A DNA stretch of 64,000 bases from Psychrobacter sanguinis (lineage in GTDB: Bacteria > Pseudomonadota > Gammaproteobacteria > Pseudomonadales > Moraxellaceae). The notes under the pieces are model-generated. The model ran no database searches. It was not told the DNA's origin and saw nothing but the letters and a program-made list of their open reading frames with translations. This document shows, piece after piece, positions 8,401 to 15,901 of the stretch. The position numbers and the translations under genes are program-made. Within the stretch, counting starts at the first letter, position 1. Each line of letters begins with the position of its first letter. The stretch lies in the NCBI RefSeq assembly GCF_020736705.1, contig NZ_CP085990.1, positions 2,108,001 to 2,172,000 of the forward strand, given 5' to 3'.

Positions 8401-9217
8401 TATTGAGCGTGCCGATAAATTTGGTTTGGCCCAATTGCATCAGCTGCGTGGCCGAGTGGGACGGAGTCATCACCAAGCTTATTGTTATCTATTAGTGCCT
8501 TCTATTAAGGGCTTAAAAGGCGATGCTAAAAAACGCCTTAATGCCATTGAGCGTGCCAATACACTCGGCGCAGGCTTTATGCTAGCCAGTGAAGATTTGG
8601 AGATTCGCGGTGCGGGCGAGATACTCGGTAAGCAGCAAAGCGGTAATATGCAGGCCATTGGCTTTAGCTTATATATGGACATGCTTGAGCGTGCCACAAA
8701 AGCGATTAAAGCCGGTAAAGAGCCCGATTTAAATACGCCTTTGTCATTAACCAGCGACATTAACTTGCATTGTTCAGCGCTAATTCCTGAAGATTATGTC
8801 AATGATGTGCCGCAGCGTCTATTGTTCTATAAGCGCATCAGTAGTGCAGAAGACAAAGACACGTTGACCGATATTAGGACTGAGATGATTGATAGATTTG
8901 GTGGGTTGCCAGACCAAACCAAGCAGCTGTTTGCCATCCATCAATTGCGTGTTCAGGCGGAGCCATTGGAGATTTATAAGATAGATGCGACGACCAATAG
9001 TGTGGTACTAGAATTCGCTCCTGATACTCCAGTTGAGGCGTTGGCAATTATCCAACTGATTCAGTCGGATGGCAATCGCTACCGTATGAATGGGGCCTCC
9101 GGTATTCGCTATACCAATCCCGATAAGCTTAAGACCCCTCAGCAGCGTGTGGAGGTGGTACGAGAGCTCCTAAATCACTTCTCTAAACATGTGGCACAAA
9201 AGCAAAATAATAAATGA
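5486..9217 (+). CDS. mfd: Transcription-repair coupling factor Mfd
   Basis: 1243 residues, slightly longer than E. coli Mfd (1148). The N-terminal UvrB-like part contains AYVFPDWETLTYDELSPHQD. Residues ~560-640 form the CarD-like RNA-polymerase interaction domain (GSPVVHINQGIGRYHGL, EFIHLKYADDASIYVPV). The RecG-like motor has Walker A CGDVGFGKTEVAMRA (~residue 715), DEEH box IVDEEHRFGV (~814), MTATPIPRTLN, and helicase motifs TTIIETGIDVPNANTIII and QLRGRVGRS. The C-terminal TRCF domain follows (PQRLLFYKRISSA). Mfd pushes stalled RNA polymerase off lesions and recruits UvrA. A mid-protein segment (~residues 390-470) is a likely extra loop. The ribosome-binding site is weak (AAGGA 16 nt upstream). 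Confidence 0.98.
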   Translation: MPKLSEHPLTNIFTATNEKLFPIENSQRRWLYPTHAAAGSLWLASLTDCPVANVANRLKVVVTKDQNQLNQIETELAFCGVDAYVFPDWETLTYDELSPHQDIVSERINLLTEMPKSGILLISIQTLMQRVAPPSWLIGQHFDLSVGDVFDINAQREMLASAGYRAVDNVFEPGEFAVRGSVIDIFAMGQPFPLRLDLFDNEIETIKFFNPQTQRTLSTQTLVDIVEARSDADSASKHDLTVESLSLLHKLPDVSKPITQFQILPAKEFPLEEGRETFRNNFAAMFPNVSSRKFELHKDVMAGIASSGLEYYQPLFFDLEDWSNTGHLFSYFPNDSLFIIDENIAESQADYWSQIQRRYEERRHDIDKPILEPKLLYLPSNETNERLNAYSRVILSQNDLATSDNSQTGKVHLPAIMPPDLPVSHQKAEPLLELLDYAQGYWGEEDAEQQQTIDKPVRRPILVVAETAGRREILLELFRGKIQVQTFDGLQHFLHSELYQHPAQNQGGKPTVGLTIAPIERGAVIANHLSIISETQLFGRQVLQTRRRRQSDVSEEFLIKSVTELTEGSPVVHINQGIGRYHGLITLDAGEGEQEFIHLKYADDASIYVPVANLQLISRYSGGDPALAPLHKIGSGKWDKAKQKALEQIHDVAAELLNMQARRQAKEGIHFKVDTAQYELFASQFAFEETPDQANAIDAVIHDMKQSKPMDRLICGDVGFGKTEVAMRAAFIAVNSGYQVAVLVPTTLLAGQHEDNFKDRFADWPIKVETLSRFGGKKYQDQVLEDLAAGKVDIVIGTHKLLQKDVKFANLGLMIVDEEHRFGVRHKELIKALQSDVDSLSMTATPIPRTLNMALTGMRDMSIIATPPARRLAIKTFVMQKTNQLMKEAILRELLRGGQVYLLHNDVASIERMAENIRELVPEARVGVAHGQMNERGLEQVMQQFYHKKFNVLVCTTIIETGIDVPNANTIIIERADKFGLAQLHQLRGRVGRSHHQAYCYLLVPSIKGLKGDAKKRLNAIERANTLGAGFMLASEDLEIRGAGEILGKQQSGNMQAIGFSLYMDMLERATKAIKAGKEPDLNTPLSLTSDINLHCSALIPEDYVNDVPQRLLFYKRISSAEDKDTLTDIRTEMIDRFGGLPDQTKQLFAIHQLRVQAEPLEIYKIDATTNSVVLEFAPDTPVEALAIIQLIQSDGNRYRMNGASGIRYTNPDKLKTPQQRVEVVRELLNHFSKHVAQKQNNK

Positions 9218-9499
9218 GGTTAGAAGTTACCCTACTGCGATAGGCTGAGCAGTAGGGTTAAAGAATAGAGGCTAACAATTAGTGAGTGATAAAAGAACGT
9301 AAAATTAAGAAGTTAAAAATAAAGAATAGTTACCTAAAACTACAGTTGTAAATATTAAAAACACAGTTGTAAATGAAATATGTCTATAGTCATTAAATCG
9401 TCATGTTGGTTTAATCTTAGTGTCATTAATTATTAGTATCTTAGACTCACCGAATACGAAGAGACAATAATTAATGATAAGGATAAGGAGACACTAACC

Positions 9500-9628
9500 A
9501 TGAACTTAACTAACGATACCCTCAATACCATCTTTAATAACCTGGCCATTAGCTTTGCTGTAGATCTGGAAGAATTGCAAGTCCCTGATTGGATTGATGA
9601 CGAAGTGGAAGACGCAGTAGAGATGTAA
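9500..9628 (+). CDS. Unrecognised 42-residue acidic small protein
   Basis: An ATG at 9500 with a perfect AAGGAG 9 nt upstream (9485-9490) opens a 42-codon frame ending in TAA at 9626-9628. The peptide begins MNLTNDTLNTIFNNLAISF and continues with VDLEELQVPDWIDDEVEDAV. The first half is uncharged to mildly hydrophobic and could form an amphipathic helix; the second half is strongly acidic (about ten D/E in 22 residues, no K or R). I recognise no family. Mfd is upstream and the next same-strand gene is the HIT protein. A 13-bp-stem terminator lies 213 nt after the stop, so the mRNA would carry a long A-rich 3' region. The good ribosome-binding site is the main argument that it is real. Confidence 0.55.
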   Translation: MNLTNDTLNTIFNNLAISFAVDLEELQVPDWIDDEVEDAVEM

Positions 9629-9840
9629 AGATGTCAGTTGATTATTGATAATGATAAAAAGACAATCAATAAATAAAAAATAGATAAAAATTAAAAAAAG
9701 AAAACTATAAAAAGAACAAATAAAAAAAATTAAGGACGATAATAAAAAAATCAGGACTAGAATAATAATTATAGAAAGTGCAAGTAGCTTGTAACACCGC
9801 CATTTCATCAGTACAAACAGGTCGGTAGTGATTAAATGGT
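9629..9840 (+). other. Strongly A-rich, C-poor intergenic tract, possible long 3' UTR
   Basis: From about 9645 to 9775 the plus strand is mainly A with few C, including several runs of 5-8 A. The 100-codon minus-strand frame across it is the low-complexity complement (poly F/I/L) and not a believable gene. The tract ends at a clear terminator. Confidence 0.5.
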
Positions 9841-9873
9841 AAAGCAGTCTTGAGACATCAAGGCTGCTTTTTT
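9841..9873 (+). terminator. Intrinsic terminator downstream of the 42-codon gene
   Basis: AAAGCAGTCTTGA (9841-9853) pairs with TCAAGGCTGCTTT (9858-9870, one G-U) around loop GACA, followed by T. 13-bp stem. Confidence 0.85.
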
Positions 9874-10040
9874 ATATTTGGCTTATATTTTTTTATAGCT
9901 GTTGCATTATATTTAGGTGGTCAACAAATGATCGTTAATCAGCTATAAAATATTAAACATGCGTTAGCATCTATAATATCTGGCCAATACCTGATAAAAT
10001 ATCGGCTTGCAGAATCATTAAAATAATTAAGAGAGCCCAT
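9874..10040. other. Upstream region of the HIT-family gene
   Basis: AT-rich spacer presumably holding the promoter of the HIT gene; no strong -35/-10 pair with good spacing was found. The gene start has AGAGAG at 10031-10036. Confidence 0.35.
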
Positions 10041-10475
10041 ATGTTTCAACTTCATCCAACACTAGCTAAAGATTCGTTTTTAGTTGGAGATTTTCCGCTA
10101 TCTACTTGTCGTCTAATTAATGACTGCCAGTTTCCTTGGTTGATTTTGGTACCTAGAGTGGCAGGTGTGCAAGAAATTTACGAATTATCGCCTGCTGATC
10201 AGGCTCAGTTTTTACGTGAGTCAAGCTGGTTATCTAGTCAGATGGCGAAGACGTTTAATGCCGATAAAATGAATGTTGCGGCTTTAGGCAACCAAGTGCC
10301 TCAATTGCATTTCCATCATATTGTACGCTATCAAAATGACCTAGCGTGGCCAAATCCAGTTTGGGGTACTCCTGCAGTCCCTTATACTCAAGAAGTTTAT
10401 CTAGCGATGCAGCAGACACTTATGATGGCCCTACGTGGTCACAATCAAATGCCTTTTGATTGGCAAATGCAGTAA
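10041..10475 (+). CDS. HIT-family nucleotide hydrolase
   Basis: 144 residues. FPWLILVPRVAGVQEIYELSP matches the early strand of HIT proteins, and QVPQLHFHHIVRY is the histidine triad region in the variant form H-x-H-H common in gammaproteobacterial HIT proteins. AALGNQVPQLH gives the preceding N-Q residues typical of the fold. Such proteins hydrolyse dinucleoside polyphosphates or nucleotide phosphoramidates; the true substrate is unknown. The stop at 10475 lies 34 bp before the IS4 element. The natural terminator of this gene has been split by that insertion. Confidence 0.85.
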   Translation: MFQLHPTLAKDSFLVGDFPLSTCRLINDCQFPWLILVPRVAGVQEIYELSPADQAQFLRESSWLSSQMAKTFNADKMNVAALGNQVPQLHFHHIVRYQNDLAWPNPVWGTPAVPYTQEVYLAMQQTLMMALRGHNQMPFDWQMQ

Positions 10476-10496
10476 TCAGTTAGTGCGTAAAAAAAG

Positions 10497-10509
10497 ACAC
10501 CCAATGGGT
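10497..10509 (+). repeat. Left copy of 13-bp target-site duplication of the IS4-family element
   Basis: ACACCCAATGGGT, identical to 11901-11913. It is preceded by A7G, the left half of the terminator that was the target. Confidence 0.9.
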
Positions 10510-10548
10510 AATGCCAGTCAGTTAAGGCAAAAACTCAATAAAAGTAAT

Positions 10549-10583
10549 AAAATAGCCTATCTAATAAGTAGATGGGCTATTTT
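10549..10583 (+). promoter_or_regulatory. Hairpin at the 5' end of the transposase gene
   Basis: A 15-bp stem (10549-10563 with 10569-10583, one G-U) with a 5-nt loop ends 3 nt before the ATG at 10587 and contains the other possible start (10572). Such structures in IS elements keep transcripts entering from outside from being translated into transposase. No clear Shine-Dalgarno precedes 10587. Confidence 0.6.
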
Positions 10584-10586
10584 ACT

Positions 10587-11888
10587 ATGAGACTACAAGA
10601 CGCTATTAATGAGACGCATAAAAGGATTCCAGACACCCTAGAACAATTTAGTGAATTAATAGACCCTGAGTGGATACAGCAGGCTTTAGAATATACGGGC
10701 AAAGCGAGCATTAGAAGACGTAAGCTACCTGCCGAACACGTTGTTTGGATAGTCATCGGCACAGCTTTATATCGTAACCGTTCAATTTGGTATATCACAG
10801 AGCAAATGCGGCTTAATATAGACTCACAGGCCTGCGTACCCAGCGCTGTGGTACAAGCAAGACAACGCCTCGGGCATGAGCCTCTAAAGCAGCTATTTCA
10901 TCAACTAAGTGCTCACTACCAAACAGAATCACGAGCCCAGCAGCAAGACTTCATGGGACTTAGCGTCCAAGCTGTAGATGGCGTCGTATACTCACTCCCA
11001 TCCACTGATGAGAACCTTCAGCACTTTAGCTCAAGCAAAGGCAGAACTAAAGAGGCGCCCTATCCCCAAATGCGTTCGGTATGTCTGATCAATACTGACA
11101 CGCATGAGATCATTGACACAACCCTTGCAGATATGGGTCAAGGAGAGATCACCTTAGCCCGTCAGCTAAATGTTCAAGACAACAGCATTACGCTCTTTGA
11201 TAGAGCCTATTTCTCAGCAGACCTACTTATCAGTTGGCAACAAGCCCATCCAAACAGTCACTGGCTCATGCGGGCTAAAGATAATCTGCGTTACACTGTG
11301 ATTGAAACCTTTAGTGAAGGGGACTACTTAATACAAATGCCCGTCTCTCCTCAGGCACAAAAGAAAAATCCAAACCTACCCGATACTTGGCAAGCTCGAT
11401 TAATTGAGTGTCGTTATGAGGGTAAGACAAGACGATACATCACCTCTTTAATAGATGATAAACGCTTTACTAAGGATAAAGTGGCACAGCTTTACTTGCA
11501 GCGCTGGGAGATCGAGATGGCTTTTAGGGAAATTAAGTCTGATTTACAGCAGGGGCTGTTGTTAAGAAGTAAGCTGCCACAGCTTGTATTACAAGAATTC
11601 TGGGGGCTTATGATTGCTTATAATCTGATAAGACGTTTGATGCGATATATGGCTCTTAGAGCTAAGGTTAGCCCTCTACGAATTAGCTTTCATATGGCGT
11701 CTATTACGATTGTTGATCTGTTACGGTTTGCACCTTTACAGGCTGCAGGACTCTTCCCTAAGTTGTTAGATGCACTTTTAGAGGAAGGAAAATTGTTTGT
11801 TATTCCTGAACGCAGAAAGCGATCTTGCCCGAGGGTGGTTAAGGGTAAGCCACAAAAATATCCCAAAAAAAATACCAGTCAGCCTTAA
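10587..11888 (+). CDS. IS4-family transposase
   Basis: 433 residues from ATG 10587 (438 from ATG 10572, which lies inside a hairpin arm). The N-terminal ~100 residues match the IS4 N-terminal DNA-binding region (IPDTLEQFSELIDPEWIQQAL, VVWIVIGTALYRNRSI). The DDE core shows AVDGVVYSLP (first D), TLFDRAYFSADLL (second D) and the YREK signature YLQRWEIEMAFREIKSDL, with the catalytic E in the Y-x2-R-x3-E-x6-K pattern. The C-terminal tail is basic. No stop or frameshift is seen, so it is probably active. The gene runs to within 12 bp of the right inverted repeat. Confidence 0.93.
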   Translation: MRLQDAINETHKRIPDTLEQFSELIDPEWIQQALEYTGKASIRRRKLPAEHVVWIVIGTALYRNRSIWYITEQMRLNIDSQACVPSAVVQARQRLGHEPLKQLFHQLSAHYQTESRAQQQDFMGLSVQAVDGVVYSLPSTDENLQHFSSSKGRTKEAPYPQMRSVCLINTDTHEIIDTTLADMGQGEITLARQLNVQDNSITLFDRAYFSADLLISWQQAHPNSHWLMRAKDNLRYTVIETFSEGDYLIQMPVSPQAQKKNPNLPDTWQARLIECRYEGKTRRYITSLIDDKRFTKDKVAQLYLQRWEIEMAFREIKSDLQQGLLLRSKLPQLVLQEFWGLMIAYNLIRRLMRYMALRAKVSPLRISFHMASITIVDLLRFAPLQAAGLFPKLLDALLEEGKLFVIPERRKRSCPRVVKGKPQKYPKKNTSQP

Positions 11889-11900
11889 CTGACTGGCATT

Positions 11901-11913
11901 ACACCCAATGGGT
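11901..11913 (+). repeat. Right copy of 13-bp target-site duplication of the IS4-family element
   Basis: ACACCCAATGGGT, identical to 10497-10509. This copy also forms most of a terminator hairpin with the adjoining bases. Confidence 0.9.
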
Positions 11914-11923
11914 GTCTTTTTTT
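11901..11923 (+). terminator. Terminator hairpin retained to the right of the IS4 element
   Basis: ACACCC / GGGTGT (11901-11906 / 11910-11915) with loop AAT, then C and T7. It can stop plus-strand transcription leaving the transposase. On the minus strand the hairpin is now followed by IS sequence without a U-tract, so fdx has lost efficient termination here. Confidence 0.75.
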
Positions 11924-11961
11924 GTCTGCTAGATTTTATTAGTTAAATATAGCAAGCTCTA

Positions 11962-12300
11962 TTAATGATTTTCACTGGCGTGGTTAAGCGTGTATTTTGG
12001 AATTTCAACGACCAAATCAGTGTCTTCAACCTGTACCTGACAAGACAGACGAGAGTCAGGCTCAAGACCCCATGCTCTATCTAGTAAGTCAGCTTCGATG
12101 TCGTCCATTTCTTCTAGACTATTAAAACCTTTACGTACCACAACGTGACAAGTTGTACAGGCTTTAGACATTTCACAAGCATGCTCAATTTTGAAGCCTT
12201 TTTCTAATAGACCTTTGCATAGATTTTGGCCACTTTCAAGCTCAACTTCAGCACCTTCTGGGCAAATCTCATGGTGAGGCAATAATGTAATTTTTGGCAT
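11962..12300 (-). CDS. fdx: ISC-system [2Fe-2S] ferredoxin
   Basis: 112 residues starting MPKITLLPHHE; the ATG at 12300 is preferred to the in-frame TTG at 12312. CEMSKACTTC gives the C-x5-C-x2-C cluster motif and RLSCQVQV the fourth ligand, the arrangement of adrenodoxin-like Isc ferredoxins. EEMDDIEADLLDRAWGLEPDSRLSCQ is strongly conserved in the family. Fdx supplies electrons for cluster assembly on IscU. It is the last gene of the isc operon, 110 bp after hscA. No iscX follows; the IS4 element lies 48 bp beyond the stop. Confidence 0.95.
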   Translation of the reverse strand: MPKITLLPHHEICPEGAEVELESGQNLCKGLLEKGFKIEHACEMSKACTTCHVVVRKGFNSLEEMDDIEADLLDRAWGLEPDSRLSCQVQVEDTDLVVEIPKYTLNHASENH

Positions 12301-12410
12301 AAAAAGTTCCAACTTCTCGTTATTAGTAAAATCTGTTTCAGTGTATTTCTATAGTAGGTCAGTATTAATGGCCTAGCACTAGTAGGTCCCTAGTAATAAT
12401 AAATCGCTAT

Positions 12411-14369
12411 TTAATCAGACCAAGTCTCAGTACTAGTACCCGCAAGTGATTGCTGTACACTTTGATCCATAATACGGGCGGCAAAAGTATCGCTTAATGG
12501 CTTTAACTTAGCTTGCTGTTGCTCAACATTAGCTTTGATCGCTTGCAGTTCTGCTTCTTGTTTAGCAGCAGTGTCTTGTTTAAGCGCTTCATCTAAACTT
12601 TGCATTGCTTGCTGTAGATTGCTGATTTCCTCTTCAGTTAAAAGCGAACCAAATTCTTGTAAAGCCGATTGCAATGCTAGAATTTCACGCTCAGCCTCTA
12701 CTTTGGCTTCAATCAAGCTACGAGCCAACTTGTCTTGAGCCGCATTTTCAAATCCAGCACGCAATAGCTGTTCTTGCTGTTCATCGCTTAAACCATAAGA
12801 GGGGGTAATCTTAATGTCACTCTTCACCCCTGACGTCGCCTCAAATGCACTGACTGATAATTGACCATTGGCATCAATATCAAAGGTAACTTCGATACGT
12901 GCCAAGCCTGCCTTCATGGGAGGGATACCATACAATTCAAAGCGGCCTAGAGAACGGCAATTTTCAACCGTATCGCGTTCGCCTTGAACCACATGAATGA
13001 CCATGCCAGTTTGACCATCTTGATAGGTAGTGAAGGTTTGCTTTTTAGCCACTGGGATAGGGGTATTGCGCGGAATAACCACTTCTACCAGCCCACCCAT
13101 AGTTTCTAGACCCAAAGACAGCGGAGTAACATCGAGCAATAATACGTTGTTTGATTTGTCTTTTTTAATTAACTGTTCAGCCACTTGTGCCGCACCCAGT
13201 GCAACCACTTCATCAGGGTTTAGATGCGATAGGGGGGCTTTATCAAAAAACTCAGCGACTGCTTTTTGAATGACCGGCATACGAGTTGAGCCACCCACCA
13301 TGATAATTTCATCTAGCTGTGACATGTCGATATTGGCGTCGCGCATGACCTGTTCACAAGTCGATAGGGTACGACGGGTAATAGGCTCAACAATTTGCAC
13401 CAAATCCTCTGAAGTAAGACGACCTTGCCATTGGGTATTGGCAATATCTAAAGCTACTTCCACACTGTCTTCATGGGTCAAAGCTTGCTTATACGCTTCA
13501 GCTTGACGGGCGATATGAGTGCGCTGCTGAGCCGTCAGGTTTTTTGGACTTAAACCCGCTTGAGTGAGTAACCAGCCCATAATTTGACGATCCATATCGT
13601 CGCCACCCAGAGCACTATTACCGCCTGTGGCTAGAACCTCAAAAACCCCTTCAGTCATCTTTAATAAAGACACGTCAAAAGTACCACCACCTAGATCATA
13701 AATGAGGTAAATGTGTTCTTGTTTGTTCGAGTCGTCATTTTTGCTGTCTAAACCATAGGCAACAGCTGCGGCCGTAGGCTCATTTAATAGCCTAAGCACT
13801 TCAAGTCCCGCTAATTTTGCGGCATCTTTCGTAGCTTGGCGCTGTGCTTCATCAAAGTAGGCAGGTACAGTAATCACTGCCCCTTGAATACTACCGTCTG
13901 GCAAAGCGGATTGAGCTCTCTTCTGTAGGGTTTTAAGTATTTCAGCAGAGACAGCGACAGGAGAGATATCGCCTTGAGCCGTAACAAATGAAGGCATCGC
14001 ATCAACATTAGTGTCACTAGACTTCAACTGATAGGGGTGTGAAAACTTAATATCTTTAACGCTACGACCCATAAAGCGTTTGGCAGAGATAATGGTATTA
14101 GCAGGATCCGTTTCAAAATAGCTCAATGCATCACTGCCCACAATAGGGGTATCGACACCCTCAGTATTGCCGTAATAAACCACAGAAGGTAATAAAGTAT
14201 CTTTAGCAGTTTGGTCATTAGAGCTTAAAGAGGTTTCAAGTAATGCTGCCTTACCTGAGCGTACCACGGCTACCATAGAGCGGGTGGTGCCCAAATCGAT
14301 ACCTAAGGCATATTTATGCTCATGAGGGTTTGCACTTTGGTTTGGTTCAGCAATTTGTAATAAAGACAT
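12411..14369 (-). CDS. hscA: Fe-S assembly Hsp70-type chaperone HscA
   Basis: 652 residues (E. coli HscA is 616). Hsp70 signatures: [17 protein letters not shown] near the N-terminus, [29 protein letters not shown] and [17 protein letters not shown]. The substrate-binding half includes [14 protein letters not shown] and [20 protein letters not shown]. HscA with HscB binds the LPPVK motif of IscU and drives cluster transfer with ATP. Several insertions relative to E. coli include an SNDDSNKQ-like segment (~residue 210) and a Gln/Ala-rich C-terminal lid. Located between hscB and fdx. Confidence 0.96.
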   Translation of the reverse strand: MSLLQIAEPNQSANPHEHKYALGIDLGTTRSMVAVVRSGKAALLETSLSSNDQTAKDTLLPSVVYYGNTEGVDTPIVGSDALSYFETDPANTIISAKRFMGRSVKDIKFSHPYQLKSSDTNVDAMPSFVTAQGDISPVAVSAEILKTLQKRAQSALPDGSIQGAVITVPAYFDEAQRQATKDAAKLAGLEVLRLLNEPTAAAVAYGLDSKNDDSNKQEHIYLIYDLGGGTFDVSLLKMTEGVFEVLATGGNSALGGDDMDRQIMGWLLTQAGLSPKNLTAQQRTHIARQAEAYKQALTHEDSVEVALDIANTQWQGRLTSEDLVQIVEPITRRTLSTCEQVMRDANIDMSQLDEIIMVGGSTRMPVIQKAVAEFFDKAPLSHLNPDEVVALGAAQVAEQLIKKDKSNNVLLLDVTPLSLGLETMGGLVEVVIPRNTPIPVAKKQTFTTYQDGQTGMVIHVVQGERDTVENCRSLGRFELYGIPPMKAGLARIEVTFDIDANGQLSVSAFEATSGVKSDIKITPSYGLSDEQQEQLLRAGFENAAQDKLARSLIEAKVEAEREILALQSALQEFGSLLTEEEISNLQQAMQSLDEALKQDTAAKQEAELQAIKANVEQQQAKLKPLSDTFAARIMDQSVQQSLAGTSTETWSD

Positions 14370-14424
14370 AAAACACTCAATCTAAGGCAGAATAAAAATT
14401 AAAAATTAAAATAAACTATATAAA

Positions 14425-14976
14425 TTAAAGATATAAGTCATCGTCATCAGCTTCTTGCTGACTGTTATCTATGGCTATATCCATATCTTTTTTAAGCTTA
14501 ACTAGAAACTTAAGTTTTTGAGTTGCATCCATAGCCACGGACCAATCTTGCTGTGCATAAGCTTCAGTAAATCGTTGAGACTGAGTCTCAATACGTTGAT
14601 CTACAGTAGTTTTCAACTTAGTTATAGCAGGTAAATCACTCTCGGATTCGGCATCATCTAATGCCATTCGCATCTCCATGGCATCATCGAGAAAATCTAA
14701 ATCTGCTATAGAATGATCAACATTCAGCTCTTGTCCAGACAGCTCTAGCAGATAATTAGCACGGCTATCAGGATTAATTAAGATGTCATAAGCATGGTTA
14801 ATGACAGCTGAGTTTTGCTGTAAAGAAGCGCTTTCATTGCCACTTAATTTGTCAGGATGAAACTGACTTTGAAGTTGTCGCAAACGTTCGCTAAGCTTTG
14901 TGGTATCTATCTCAAAAGCAATAGGAAGTTCAAATAGGGCAAAAAAATTGGCAAAAGTAGGCGCGTTATCTGACAT
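14425..14976 (-). CDS. hscB: Fe-S assembly J-domain co-chaperone HscB
   Basis: 183 residues. The N-terminal J domain reads ANFFALFELPIAFEIDTTKLSERLRQLQSQFHPDK with the essential HPD, followed by NHAYDILINPDSRANYLLEL. The C-terminal three-helix IscU-binding part contains DLDFLDDAMEMRMALDDAESESDL. HscB delivers IscU to HscA and stimulates its ATPase. A short acidic tail ends the protein. It is separated from iscA by an unusually long 421-bp gap that holds a terminator-like hairpin. Confidence 0.94.
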   Translation of the reverse strand: MSDNAPTFANFFALFELPIAFEIDTTKLSERLRQLQSQFHPDKLSGNESASLQQNSAVINHAYDILINPDSRANYLLELSGQELNVDHSIADLDFLDDAMEMRMALDDAESESDLPAITKLKTTVDQRIETQSQRFTEAYAQQDWSVAMDATQKLKFLVKLKKDMDIAIDNSQQEADDDDLYL

Positions 14977-15397
14977 AGGCTTTGAATGCTATTGGTTGAT
15001 GATTGTTTGTTTTGAAGCCAAATTTGGACACTGGGCTCTCAAAGAAAATACGACTGATTGTTGGTAAAACTATTACTTAGGGATTAATAATCAATAAACA
15101 AAACCAGTAATCAGTAATTGAAAATTAGTAACGCTATAATAAGTTAATAACGCCATAAATAGTTAAATAAAAATCAAAGCTGACGAACAATGTCGTCAGC
15201 TAGGGCAAATACTGCATTTAAATACAATAGCTTTTAAATAGAATAAATTGTTTCTATCATGATTTGAAGCAATCGTACGATTTTAAATTATGCAGCTTTT
15301 ATAATTAAATGCGGCCTTTATAATTAAATTAAACACAGCATATTATAGAGAACCGTATAAATTTAACTCAGCGAAATAACCGATTAAATTATTAGGC
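14977..15397 (-). other. 421-bp spacer between iscA and hscB
   Basis: AT-rich with no ORF carrying a good ribosome-binding site. It contains a terminator-like hairpin (15179-15200) and a direct repeat of about 14 bp (CTTTATAATTAAAT-like at 15296-15310 and 15316-15330). A secondary promoter for hscBA-fdx could lie here but none is clear. Confidence 0.4.
15179..15200 (-). terminator. Possible attenuating terminator between iscA and hscB
   Basis: GCTGACGA / TCGTCAGC (15179-15186 / 15193-15200), 8-bp stem with a 6-nt loop. On the minus strand it is followed by TTTGATTTTTATTT, an imperfect U-tract. Confidence 0.5.
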
Positions 15398-15718
15398 TTA
15401 AACTGTAAACGACTCGCCACAGCCACATTCGCCTTTCTGATTGGGGTTAGTAAACTTAAAGCCTTCGTTAAGACCTTCAGTCACATAATCCATTAACAAG
15501 CCGTCTAGATAGACCATGCTTTTAGGATCAACAAAAATATTAACCCCATGGCTCTCAAACTTTTCATCTACTGAGTCTGGTTCATCGACAAATTCTAACA
15601 CGTAGGCCAGTCCTGAACATCCAGCAGTACGAATACCCACACGAATGCCTTCACCATGACCACGGTTATTTAAATAATCTGTAACGTGTTTTGCGGCACG
15701 TTCGGTCAGTTCTATCAT
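15398..15718 (-). CDS. iscA: Iron-sulfur cluster carrier IscA
   Basis: 106 residues, the size of E. coli IscA (107). The three invariant cysteines are in [17 protein letters not shown] and [33 protein letters not shown] and [18 protein letters not shown] are A-type carrier signatures. The gene receives or delivers clusters or iron downstream of IscU. Third structural gene in the operon order after iscS and iscU. Confidence 0.95.
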   Translation of the reverse strand: MIELTERAAKHVTDYLNNRGHGEGIRVGIRTAGCSGLAYVLEFVDEPDSVDEKFESHGVNIFVDPKSMVYLDGLLMDYVTEGLNEGFKFTNPNQKGECGCGESFTV

Positions 15719-15901
15719 TAAGACTTTCCTAATGTTAAAAATTAAAAGAGATATTGCTTAAGCTTAATAAGATTGACTCATTAAGCTTTTGGATCACTTG
15801 CGTCTTAAACATAACACTCTATATTTAGACGCTAGCTATATTATTTAATAAATATATTTAAACGCTGATCATTTAAAGCTTAAGTGCTCTTAAAACGATA
15901 C

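Larger units (their letters stand above)
10510..11900 (+). mobile_element. IS4-family insertion sequence, complete, 1391 bp
   Basis: Perfect 19-bp terminal inverted repeats AATGCCAGTCAGTTAAGGC (10510-10528 and, inverted, 11882-11900) enclose one intact transposase gene. Both ends are bounded by the 13-bp direct repeat ACACCCAATGGGT; duplications of 10-13 bp are normal for IS4. The duplicated target is the core of a hairpin: joining left and right flanks at one copy restores A7-GACACCC-AAT-GGGTGTC-T7, an intrinsic terminator between the convergent HIT gene and fdx. Intact gene, perfect repeats and perfect duplication indicate a recent insertion. Confidence 0.93.

Noticed and set aside
9506..9808. 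A 100-codon minus-strand frame rich in Phe/Ile/Leu
   Set aside because: It is the complement of the A-rich tract, of low complexity, overlaps the better-supported 42-codon gene and lacks a ribosome-binding site.
10489..11923. Reading the A7GACACCC/GGGTGTCT7 ends as the inverted repeats of the IS4 element
   Set aside because: The 13-bp direct repeat and the perfect 19-bp repeats just inside it explain the ends better; the outer palindrome is the split host terminator.
11962..12300. Loss of iscX caused by the IS4 insertion
   Set aside because: The insertion target is an intact terminator core with a clean duplication, so no gene was deleted by it; iscX may simply be absent from this lineage.
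12535..13506. Three plus-strand frames inside hscA
   Set aside because: Antisense shadows of a highly conserved Hsp70 gene; no ribosome-binding sites or domain sense.
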